A stretch of DNA of 64,000 nt from Silene conica. Taxonomy: Eukaryota; Streptophyta; Magnoliopsida; Caryophyllales; Caryophyllaceae. Location of the stretch: the NCBI GenBank assembly GCA_029255685.2, contig CM055319.2:17139247-17203246 (forward strand), written 5' to 3'. Positions 1 through 10,318 of this stretch are shown here, one piece after another; position 1 is the stretch's first letter; each line of letters starts with the position of its first letter. The notes under the pieces were generated by a model. The model was not told the DNA's origin and made no database searches. It was given only the letters and a program-made list of their open reading frames with translations. The translations under genes and the position numbers were made by a program.

Positions 1-236
1 CATAAAATATAATACAGGGGCGAGTGCAAAAAATAAACTACTCTCTTAACCATGCTATTACAGTAAGAAAAGTAAAATTACGTACATTATCACGAAAGAC
101 TGACACATAACTCGCAGCGGTACCATGATAACGTCCCGAATTAAATACACAAAATAGTACGACGACTATCCATAAAACTACACCTTACAACGTTTAAAAC
201 ATATAGGAACTGTAATGTAAGTATGTAAACAATTAC

Positions 237-386
237 CTTTTCATCTTCAAACGTAATCAGCTGACACTCGAGATCACACGCACTTAAGGATCCATGTATG
301 CTGATTTTCTCAATTACCCTGGCTCTTATAGAATACCCACCATCTCTGCCTGCAAGGGATCTAGCGCTCTGCCTAGACTGTGACAT
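237..386 (-). CDS. Likely first exon of a gene running off the left edge; OB-fold/RPA-like N-terminus possible
   Basis: The minus strand has an ATG at 386 with an in-frame TAG 18 bases upstream, then 50 open codons ending exactly at AAAAG|GTAATT, a good plant 5' splice site (exon end at 237, phase 0). The peptide has a short Ser/Arg-rich start and then a strand-like stretch YSIRARVIEKISI, followed by CQLITFEDEK. That layout resembles the first OB-fold strands of plant RPA70-like/DUF223 proteins, which usually continue with a Gly and an I-[QH]-A motif in the next exon. The family call is inference; the exon call rests on the start, stop and donor. The rest of the gene would lie at coordinates below 1 or in the first 236 bases, where I see no clear second exon. 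Confidence 0.35.
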
Positions 387-1548
387 TCTGTTATACGAGT
401 ACTAACAAACATTAGATATCATAAAACATATTTCCAGACATTGGGCACCAATAATAAAATAAAAAGATGGAATAAAAAAAGACCTTTTAAAATGAGTTCG
501 CAAGAAGTATACATACAACTTCCGCAATAACATCTACAGATATTTATATTACCTGTAAACAAGCTCTAATGACTATATTAACTCACAAGTGGAGGAACAG
601 TTTGTTAGACAGTATGGGTGAAGTTAAGTGTTTCTGACAGGACATTACTTCTGCATATCTACAAGTATGTACTATAAACATATCCAACAATTAGTTAACT
701 ACCTTGTATCCTAACCATCCCCAATATTAAACTGTACACACTCAATCAGTATAGTTACTGAACACAACAGTACCACAGCCATAGTTATAGACGTGTTTAA
801 CTATCTAAAGTGAATGAAGGACAACCTGCAGCATTAACTTAAATCTCGGAAAAAAGGTTTATACATAAAATAAATTCAAACTACAGCGTAGATATCACAG
901 CCAGACAAACATGCTCAACAGCGTGGCCTTGATTTATTGAATTTGACGTACACTTAACCAACGCGGAAAACATAGGAACCATGTATATTGAAGATTGCAA
1001 TCAGTGTAACTACTGTATAATCCGGCGTGATTATACATCAGTTTTCTGTACAAAAGTAGTCTAGATACATTTATCACAAACATGAAATTTCTGAAGATTA
1101 TACCTTCTTTTCACTAAGAGCCATCGTAAACCTTATTCTAAGATACGCTTTGACTGACAAAACAATAGTAATTACGCCCCACTTGTTATTGGCCATGTTC
1201 ACACAATCCGAAGCAATTCCCGCCACAAACCAATCTACTCCATATTATATAGATATGCATTAAAAACCGATAAAATGGTGATACACGTTAGCCATGTACT
1301 AACAATACAGACACTAAACGTAATCATCAATCTTCCAATAACATCAAAACATGCATACACGAAGATACCATACGTGATACAACTTAATGTTTAGGGATGC
1401 TACCACCGTAAAAGGAAAAAGCTAATCAAGAAGCAATAACAATGGAGCTAGAGAGAGCGTCATCTCAGTGTCACAAAATGTCACATCCATAGATTAAAAC
1501 CACACATATCATTCAACCATATTCAGATAACTAAGCATCCACTCTACT
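387..1548. other. AT-rich intergenic stretch, no gene seen
   Basis: This lies between the 3' end of the three-exon gene and the start of the leftmost exon, both on the minus strand. It holds no open frame with coding character, no terminal repeats and no tandem array that I can see. It probably contains the 3'UTR of the gene at 1549-5631 and the promoter of the gene starting at 386. Confidence 0.5.
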
Positions 1549-4500
1549 TCAGCAGCCCAAGTCACGAACCACTGGTAGCATATAAGGAACAGGAATGGGA
1601 CCCGACAGGCAGTACACGACATTATCAGGACTTCCAAAACGGGTATGCACTGTGTCCTTTGTAGGAGAGGCCGGTGTAATAATTGCAGTGTCATCAACTC
1701 CATGTCCAGATGCAAGATCATCCCGTTCAATAAGATTATTTGAAAAAATAGGCTCATCAAATATCTCATACATCCGCCCCCTCATAGTCAAATAACTCTC
1801 TATCTCAAGGTTATATAACAATGCAGCCATTTCAGTCTCTGAAGACTGATAGTTGACGTCAATGATTTCAAGGTTGTAAGCCAATGCCAAGTACATGACA
1901 ACGTTCTTAGCTAAACAGTTTCTAGCATCAGCAAGAGTTTCACGCCTTGATACAATAAATATTGGGTTATAAGTAGGGCTGGCGGAGGACAAAATAGTAA
2001 TCCAAGCGCTGTAGTTCCCTGCAGAATGCATAACAGACTCCAACGGAGTACACTGTATTAGTAGGGTCTTCATAATCTTTCTAAGTAGAGGCACATATTC
2101 CAAACAAATGTGATTAGTTCTGACACGCTGGCCACATGTAGTTCCACCTACTCCACGGTTTAAAACATTCTTGGAGATACTCTGTAGCTCTTTGCGCTTC
2201 AGATGATACAATTCACTGCAATGCTTAAGAACATCACACCGCTCAAACGAGAAGTCCTCAACAACTAATGCCCATCGTCGAACAAGATTGTGCACAGCTT
2301 TCTTAGCAGCAAGCTCACACGAGTCTTCAAGTGTATCAGCACGTTCGCACACATACGTAAGCTTCTCAAGCTCATTAGAGCAACGATAACGATACCTCGT
2401 TTCCACTACGACGTAAACGCTATTTACAGACAACTCTAGAACATGATACGCAGGATCAGGGAACTGCAAATCGGCAGTGATCTGTTTAAGTAAAGGATGA
2501 TAAGGAACCACTATTTGTAATGGAGTAGCAAGCGCCATCTGCAATTACAGCAAATATAACAACCATTATAAAAGCAAAATGAATGCAGGGAAGTATATCA
2601 GCAGGAATATATAGATAGAGTGCCATAACGCCGAATAGTTGTGAAATTGAGCTATAAATTAGTACCTTCAAATAAAAGATCGAAAATACTTTGCACTGAA
2701 ACAGAACGAGGTACTGAACAAAAAAGCATTTTACATTTCAGAGACTACCAGAAGCCCGGGACAAACAAATAAAAACATGCTATATATACACATAGGAATA
2801 GAAGTTTACCACACTGCCTGATATTAGGCCACCCTGACATTAGGCCACCCCACCCTCCACCCAATTTAAAGAACAAACAATTAAACAGTAACAATCATCG
2901 TCCAAAAAAAGACTCGTCGAGGCAAGCCTTCAGATATGAAAGATAATAGGTCAGAATGTAATAGCACACTTATCAAGCTGTTTAGAATTAGTAGTATCCA
3001 TTTAACAACACCACAAAGCATATTAAAAACAACCATATACAATACTATTTTAGACTGCATGATTAGAGTTCATTTCAAACAAACCTAAAATAGGACAATG
3101 AATTATAAGTAATGAAACTACAGAATGCCAAGTTATTAATGCTTGAGCTTATATAAAGACTGCAACAGAAAGGTCGGGTACTATAACCACTGTGTATCAG
3201 TTATTTTAAAGATATAAGTGGAAAGTAACTAAACCAGTTGTCCCCTAAATATAGGAAAAGTACAACAATTACATTACCTAGTGTATAGAATTGAGTGTAA
3301 GAATAGTTAATCTATAATGCGGTCATAGAAGTAAGGTAATCATTCAAGTCAGAAAAACAATCCTAACATTAGTATCTAACTCAGAACTTAGAAGACTACA
3401 GACCAATTACTTGCAACAGACCTAAATAATAAAGCCTTCTGTAAAAAATTATAGGCTTCAAACAAAACGACGGTTTATATGTTTATCTGGACTTTTCCGA
3501 CTTGAACAAGCAAATACATGTGAAGTTTATACACAAGCGACATATTTGTCATTTCTGCTTTATTTTTACACAGGAAGCGATATAGGGTCTGCAAACGGGA
3601 TGTACATGCGAAGTTTTTACACCGGTGACATATTTATACAACAACGAACTTTTTGAACAAATGTAGGGACATAGCGACTGCAAACGGGATACATAAGCTG
3701 AAACGTAAGGCGTATAGACATGCCTACAATTATAATAACAAGAATATCACCTTTTTAAAAAGTTTGACGTTTACGTATATTCAGAAGCTGACATTAACAA
3801 TATCCGCAATTAAACACATCTAACAGGCAACTCTGGTACGTAGAACCATGTAACACACGAATTCAACAGACAACAGGCAGAAAGCAATGTTTGCGCCACC
3901 AACAACAATCCTTAAATGGAGGAACTGATAGAGGTATTTATACGAGCAAATAACTAATTCATTAAACGTAAATACGATAAATACAATGTATGTCAAATCT
4001 GACATATATTTACAAGACATGAACAACAACGCCAGGAACAATGTAACAGAAATGTCTAGCTTTACGTATCACACTCGATAGTTAGATATGCTTCCAGTTG
4101 CGTGTAACAAAGCAAACAATCGTAATCATCCAACAGCTATCATAATTAACCGAAAGCCATCTATCAACATAGGAATAATGTATAGACACTGCTCTAAATT
4201 TTCGTAGTTAGCTATACTAATCAGCTAAGTAAATGGAGGGACACAACTTCAACTTCCGCTTCCACACTATAGTACATATGAGTGAACAGTATAATAATTT
4301 CTGCTCCTTTAAAGTTGCTTGCAAACTTAGATAACCAATACTACTACAGTGGTTGTTAGTACTTAAAGTATGGGCAAAAGTAAGGTCTTCTGACAAGACA
4401 ACACCCCAACTTACCTACCCAAACAACCTATAATCTCAAGATCAAAGATTTCAGCACTATGATTACAGTTTGCCGATTAGACAATTATACATGTTAAATA

Positions 4501-5631
4501 AACTAAAACTTCTATTAAACATATGTAAAAAATTACAGCACCATAAACTGTTGCTAGATTGCAGAACAAATAACATGTCCATAGAACAACTAAGATAATA
4601 CATCACAAATTCATCAGCGAGACTCTCTGAACCACTATAACCCCTAATCCGTAGAACAACCATCAGACGAGGAACAATTCGGCTTCCATAGCTCTTCTTC
4701 CAGATGACTATAATAGATTTCATATATATCAAGCTTGTTAAAATTCGTTCCGAATACCTCACCTGTAGCCATGCATAGATGATATAGAGTCATATGAGGA
4801 ACAATAGTTTCACATCTCTTGAAGAACTCAACAACCTCAACCTCTAAGTTGCTTAACTCAACCCTTTTCATGGCAACCACTTCTGTGTAACACAAAAACA
4901 CCACTATGTCAGTTAACTTCTTCAGTACTGACACACTAAATGAAATTTAAAAAGGTCAATAACATAATATGTGAGCACTAACAATAATCAAGTTTACTAT
5001 TCAAGTATTGACACATTGACACCAAGCCTGACCAATAATCAGTTAACCAATTCAATCTACATCGGAAAGTGAGAACTCTCAAGTTGATAAAGATGTGTAA
5101 AGTTAAACAAATAATTAGAATATGCAGTTGACAATGCATAGAAAAGTAAGCATATAGATGAAGAAACTAAGGAAAACAGGTTCCAAAAGAGAATCGGAGC
5201 TCCTTAAATCACAGAATATGTAAGCACAACCAATAACCATATGACCAATTCTATGGAAATCAGAAAGCAAGTTTTCAGAAGAAAATGAAAAATAATCAAG
5301 TACATGAAGATGATTTGCAGAACAGCCAGTTAAAGTTCATCAAAAGTCCTAAAAGCAATTAATTTGAATCATACATCCAATTAAAGCCAAGCAGATTAAA
5401 CATACCCTTAGTTATGCTCTCATCAGGAATAACAGGTCTCTGAACCTTGTACCGGCGAGTCATTGTCAATTCTAACGATGAGAGTCCGAAACCCTCCCGC
5501 CTCATGAGGTTCCAAATAACATCGTTGTTCAGAACAACCATCAAACGATAGAACAAGGGACGAAATCCATTAACAATACCATCAATCCGTTCTTGAAGAT
5601 AATGCACCTCATCAATGTTAGTCATAGGCAT
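1549..5631 (-). CDS. Three-exon host gene of unknown function, about 446 codons
   Basis: I do not recognise the family. Exon 1 is 5631-5406 (ATG CCT ATG ACT..., 75 codons plus one base) and ends AAGG|GTATGT. Exon 2 begins at 4882 after TTACACAG, in matching phase, and ends at 4758 (GAG|GTATTC) or 4763 (CAG|GTGAGG). Only 4758 keeps frame with exon 3 unless another exon exists. Exon 3 starts at 2538 after the strong acceptor TAATTGCAG and runs to a TGA at 1551-1549. Exon 3 holds two ungapped, similar helix-like blocks: one starts TLEDSCELAAKKAVHNL and the other TLADARNCLAKNVVMYL. They share T-L-x-D, A-K, V, L and a closing L-x-x-x-D, and each follows a strand-rich stretch. This looks like a duplicated alpha/beta module, perhaps dsRBD-like, but the key dsRBD residues are not clear to me. 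The 2.2-kb second intron may hide a small exon. Confidence 0.6.
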
Positions 5632-5652
5632 ATCGAATCACACTTTGACCAC

Positions 5653-6011
5653 CTATAACAGAGAAATCAAGGAACAATTAGCAAAACACAGACCGATTAT
5701 TGATTACAGAAGAATTAAACTCAAGCATATGAGAATAATAAAGAATAAAGAGACAAAACGGAATTCTAAAACAACAAGCTTAAAAACAGACAATGCAAAT
5801 CAACCTGTCAACAGTGAAAACAGGGGTCGATTAGGAAGCATTATTGATCGATAAAATCAGTTAATAATATTAACTAAAGCAACATCACTAAAATTCAGCA
5901 AATGTATAAGATTAATAAATAAACCTAACGAAAGCTAAAAACAACACATTAAAGAAGAACAGACAATTACCTCTTAAACAAAAAACAGAGCATCATGCCT
6001 CGGTATTTATA
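5653..6011 (-). promoter_or_regulatory. Possible TATA box and 5'UTR intron of the three-exon gene
   Basis: On the minus strand TATAAATA lies at 6011-6004. Downstream, AAGAG|GTAATTG at 5971/5970 is a donor-like site, and TTCTCTGTTATAG ending at 5653 is a good acceptor 22 bases before the ATG at 5631. Together they suggest a 318-base intron in the 5'UTR. The first exon would be only about 10-15 bases if this TATA box is used, so the true start may lie further upstream. Confidence 0.35.
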
Positions 6012-6141
6012 ACCGTTCAGAAGTAGAAGATGACAAAGGCGACGCTGTTCATCACATGCTAGGCACGGAAGTTACTGGCCTACTGTTCATAATTTACCAA
6101 GTTTGCACATTTATAGGGGTTGTAGATTTTGATACACATAC

Positions 6142-6189
6142 CTCAAACCCACAAGTTATGAGTTTCTCAAACCCACAAGTTATGAGTTT
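6142..6189. repeat. 24-bp tandem duplication in AT-rich flank
   Basis: Two perfect adjacent copies of a 24-base unit that starts CTCAAACCCACAAG and ends GAGTTT. The surrounding 6010-6808 is very AT-rich non-coding sequence. Partial inverted similarity between ATACACATACCTC (about 6131-6143) and the following GAGGTGTGTATGAG hints at an old fold-back element, but no clear TSD is visible. Confidence 0.5.
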
Positions 6190-7290
6190 CTCATACTTAG
6201 AGAGGTGTGTATGAGACTTATACCTTTGGGTATCAAATAAAAAAAGAAAAATAAAAAAGAAAATATATTGTGAAAAGATCCATATTTTTGAAATAAAAAT
6301 TAAATTAAAATTTTTCGAAGACTTTTTTCGGCAAAATAAAACAACGATTTTTTCCCGACATGTTCGATATACTCAAGTAAAAAAATATTTTCACATTTTC
6401 AAAAGAAAATAACTTATATATAAAAAAATTATCGAGATTTTTTAACTAATTAATACATGAAATTGAAAGTAGAAAATTAATACATAAATTAACAGTGCAA
6501 ACTTTTATTAAAACATAAACATACAACAAGATTTATTTTCTCATTCCAAAATTGAACCAAAAAAGTATGAGGAATCGAGTTCCAAACTCATACCACCCTG
6601 GTTTGATTCCTGATTCCATACCGATACCTTTGTGTGAACCTAACGCCCAGTATTAAATTTATTTAGCAGAATTGTTTTGGAGGTGTTCGATAATTGGCAG
6701 TTTAGATTAACAAATTGTTTAGCATCTTTGTAAGATAACATAATGACATGAACAAATTATTAAGGCTTTGTTTGGTAAACAACGGATTAATTTCATCATA
6801 ACTAGATTGTAAAACCCCTCGCGAAAGCGGAAATAATAAACATACAAAGTACTAAAAATGCAACGGAAATAAAACTTTTTAACAATCTAACATGCGAGGT
6901 GAATTAAAACTGAAACTGAAAGTAAAATATAAATACAACCAGCCTGGGATGGCACATCCCTACAGGCACTCAAAACTGAAATATAAACTAAAGTCTAGCT
7001 AACGTAAACGTGTAAGTCAATCGATGAATAGGATCATCGCTCGCTAGCTCTCAACAACCCCTGCCAATCCTGCATGTACCTACATACATGTAAACATGTA
7101 CGCCACAATCAGTGGGGAGTGACTAGAGTTCTCCTAGCCACCTTTTGTAACGACACGTAACACAGAAATACAAACAGAATACTCCAACATATATATGCAC
7201 ATGTGAAGTATAAATCTCATCAACTGAATCTCTTACTGTCATGCAATTACTAATGCACGGCTCTCAACCAACTTCGGAAACCATTTGGAA

Positions 7291-7330
7291 GGAGAGCCGG
7301 TTTCCCTACCGGTTGCCCGGTCGGGGGGTC
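7291..7330 (-). repeat. Bracket module, array-distal side, in the G1 LTR
   Basis: Reads GACCCCCCGACCGGGCAACC...GAAACCGGCTCTCC (abridged) on the minus strand. The same 40-base module occurs at 8228-8267 (G1), at 33991-34030 and 42561-42600 (G2 first LTR) and at 53832-53871 and 54767-54806 (G2 second LTR). In each LTR one copy stands on each side of a hairpin array. Confidence 0.8.
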
Positions 7331-7484
7331 TTTCAGTCCAAACTATTTACGAAACTGACTAAAGAGTCATCCAATGCCTTGGATGAACAAACTATAACCA
7401 AGGTAATATAATCATCAATATCATCATGCCTATATCTGACACTGTACCAACTCAAGGCAAGCAGATGTAAAACAACAAGTAAAA

Positions 7485-8130
7485 AGGTTCAGAGGCGACA
7501 TCTTAACGCATAACCTAGATACTAACTCAATCAACAAGTATAAAGGTTCAGAGGCGACATCTTAACGCATAACCTAGATAACAAGTTCACAATCTCAAGC
7601 AAGGACTCAGAGGCGAAAACTCAATGCATAGACCGGCTATCAATAAGATACTAGACTCAGAGGCGAAAACTCAACGCATGGACTAGCACTCAATTCACAA
7701 TCAAAAGTAAGGAACTCAGAGGCGAAAACTCAACGCATGTTCCCCTACTACATCACAAGATACTAGACTCAGAGGCGAAAACTCAACGCATGTTCTAGCA
7801 CCAAACACCTGCACTCCGGGTAAGGTATGACAACCTGACTGCCCCGTCGTGCAGTTGCTCTACTCGTCAGACTCAGAGGCCAGCTTAAGGCATGTCCTGA
7901 CGCGATCACTCAAACATGTCTGGACTCAGAGGCGAAAACTCAACGCATGTCCCAGACACGACAATCAAACATGTATGGAGCTCAGAGGCGACACCTTAAC
8001 GCATACCTCCATACACGACAATCAAACACATATAGGGCTCAGAGGCGACACCTTAACGCATACCCCTATATATGACAAACAATCTACGTATTAAGTTCAG
8101 AGGCGACATCTTAACGCATAACTTAATACG
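7485..8130 (-). repeat. Array of 11 hairpins with conserved core and variable paired arms (G1 LTR)
   Basis: Eleven units each hold a core close to TCAGAGGCGA...CTCAACGCAT (plus strand; variants CGACATCTTAACGCAT). The flanking arms differ from unit to unit but are complementary within a unit: CGTATTAAGT/ACTTAATACG (8087-8130, perfect 10 bp), ATGTATGGAG/CTCCATACAC (7971-8016), ACATATAGGG/CCCTATATATG (about 8028-8074), TGTCTGG/CCCAGACA (7917-7958), CGTCAG/CTGACG (7865-7902), GTAAGGAAC/GTTCCCCTAC (7707-7748) and AGGTT/AACCT (7485-7516 and the next unit). Two units near 7605-7685 have weak arms. Spacers are A/C-rich. No cas-like gene or phage context exists; this is LTR sequence. Confidence 0.9.
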
Positions 8131-8227
8131 CAACACTACAATGACATTCAATTCAATAACTAAATCTTTCTTTCTTATTTCTTATACTTCTAAACAACAC
8201 TTAATTGACCCCGGGAACTAAGTTGAG

Positions 8228-8267
8228 GGAGAACCGGTTTCCCTTTCGGTTACCCGACCGGGGGGTC
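8228..8267 (-). repeat. Bracket module, 5' side, in the G1 LTR
   Basis: Second G1 copy of the GACCCCCCGG...CTCTCC-type module (here ending GGTTCTCC on the minus strand). It lies just upstream, in LTR orientation, of the 11-unit hairpin array, and is preceded by the conserved stretch ATATTGGGTTCGGGAAT that G2 shares. Confidence 0.8.
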
Positions 8268-8458
8268 TCTATCCTCTCTCCATTCCCGAACCCAATATAG
8301 TGTCGTCCATCCTCCGGGGACCTCAAACATACATATAAGGTACACGGAACGAGTTTCAAACAAAACCGAGCAACCGATTAAAAGTTATACACGATTTAAG
8401 GCAATCAAGGGCTCTCAGTCGGTCAGTGGCAGGCGGCCGGCTGACCGTCTGACAATCC

Positions 8459-9530
8459 TGAGGGGAATAAAACGTGTATTCGCCCTATACTTGCAGGATT
8501 ATAATGAAAAATACAATCGTGAATATGGTCATAAGATTAAAAAGATATGAAAAGGAGTACAACCTTTAGTCCTTGCGCGAAAGGCCTAAGAACAGGAATT
8601 AACACAAATTCCCTCCTATAACTTGCACCCAAGACTTAGAATGAGACTTTGCCGCGTGTGCTAGAAATCCTCTCCAACTGCCTTGCAATATCGGGAGAGC
8701 CTTTTGAGTTTTAGATGTGAGATCTGGGTTATGGGAGAAGAATGCTCTCAAACCCTAATTTTCTTGAGATTTTATTTGTCAGTGCAACAAGAGTGTTTGA
8801 CATAAGGAGAAGTCTTCTCCTTATGTACTACACTGGTCGGCCGAATTGGATATCGGGTAAGAGTGGGCTTTCCACTCTTACCTTATTCCAATGCGTGATT
8901 CGACCCAATTGCTAAAATATAATTCGCGGGTTTTATTTATAAATCGTGCACGTGTTATCAGATATTAATGCAGTCGATGAATTAATAATGGTCTGATAAA
9001 ATTACGATATTGTATAATTACCCAAATTAATATAACTGTTTATATTAATACGCGAATACAATATTTAATTAAATATAACCGTTTATATTTAATTTTACGA
9101 ATTAATCATGTAATCTGTATTAGCTAAAATTATTTAATCCGTGTTAAATAATAATCTCAACATCTTATTGACTAATTTAATAGTCAATACCTCTGACTAA
9201 CTGTTTTGTCATATCCGGCATAAATGTGATTGTATTTTCATACTTTCACATCTCTCAAAAATGTCCTATAGGTGTGACGTATATGGACCAGTTGATCACC
9301 GCCATCCGTATGACAATAACGTCAAACTTATCTAGCAAGCCAACCGTTATTGATAAACGTGGATCAACTGGTAATAATACTGAAGTATGCCCTTGTGATC
9401 CTTTAAGAGATTTAGTAAGTCATTGTACTTAATTGTCAAGGACACCAGCCCCAACAATCTCCCACTTGTCCGTACAAGGGTATGTGCAATGACGTTATCA
9501 CACTACATGTGGAGGACACAAGCTCCAACA
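8459..9530 (-). repeat. A3 3' LTR
   Basis: Reads TGTTGGAGCTTGTGTCCTCC at 9530 to ATTCCCCTCA at 8459 on the minus strand. It is the long LTR form: a second PPT-plus-LTR-start-like cassette lies inside it near 9454, where short-form LTRs would begin. It contains the TATA-region inverted repeat ACATAAGGAG.../...CTCCTTATGT (about 8800-8830) and several ACGG-loop hairpins. Confidence 0.9.
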
Positions 9531-10318
9531 AACTCCCACTTGTCCGTACAAGTGTAGGTGCGATAACCGATTCTCATATCCTTTTAAAATTTCTCCCACT
9601 CAATGTAAGACAATTTGCAAATCCGCATTCGCAAAGGTCGTATCTCACAAGCGATCTGTATCAAGAGTGGTTTCCCCGACTAGAGACTAACTTAACTGAT
9701 AAAACGAATCTGTATTCGAGCATGGCCATGCATTTCAGTTACTACTCCTCGAGTGGCCCTGAGAAATGATAAAATCCTGATAAGGGTTTGGATATTTCCC
9801 TCAACTCGAATCCTGCCGATATCGCGCAGCATGAAATAACCCAGAAAAAATCCTCTTGGCCCCTGTTACGGTGACCGTGGGAAAGAAACCAAAGTTACCC
9901 AAAGTCTGCCTTAATCTCAAGAGACAGTTGAAAGTCAAAAGACTCGACTCTAAGGAACACTATGGAGGTCCTATCCACGACCTGGCACCCAATGTTATAA
10001 AACATTTAGGACTCCATAACGTTGTCACGGGGTGTCCTACGAGATATCCGTATAACTCGCCTTTGTGATTGGTCAGTCATCCACGTGACTTATGGCTCGT
10101 TGAACCCACCATCAACCAACGTCACAAAATGATTACCTGAGTTATCAGCTCAAGTGGGTAATCAAGGACCAAAACGATGTAATGTTAATCAGTTCACTTT
10201 GTGGTGTTCAAAATTGGCGTACAATTCCACACGAGAAACAAAACATTATATATCATAACAATAAGGTTGAATAGAGTACACGAGAAAATGAATTATTACA
10301 TGAATTCATAAAAGAGTA
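9531..10318 (-). other. A3 3' untranslated region with PPT
   Basis: This lies between the pol stop and the 3' LTR on the minus strand. Next to the LTR is the polypurine tract AAGTGGGAGTT, preceded by the hairpin ACTTGT-ACGG-ACAAGT. It also holds the conserved block with the perfect palindrome GCATGGCCATGC (9720-9731). Open frames here on either strand have no recognisable coding content. Confidence 0.75.

Noticed and set aside
3820..4041. Extra exon or membrane protein in intron 2 of the host gene
   Set aside because: Hydrophobic composition follows from AT-rich intron sequence; no splice sites in phase frame it.
7485..8130. CRISPR array (conserved repeats with variable spacers)
   Set aside because: The setting is an LTR in plant DNA, the conserved core is short and variable, intervals are unequal and the variable parts are complementary arms, not independent spacers. 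No cas-like gene is present.
9482..10068. Conserved small proteins in the copia 3'UTR (95- and 70-codon frames, seen in A1, A2 and A3)
   Set aside because: They lie antisense to the element, reading through PPT and UTR, and recur only because the element is repeated. The block is better explained as conserved untranslated sequence.
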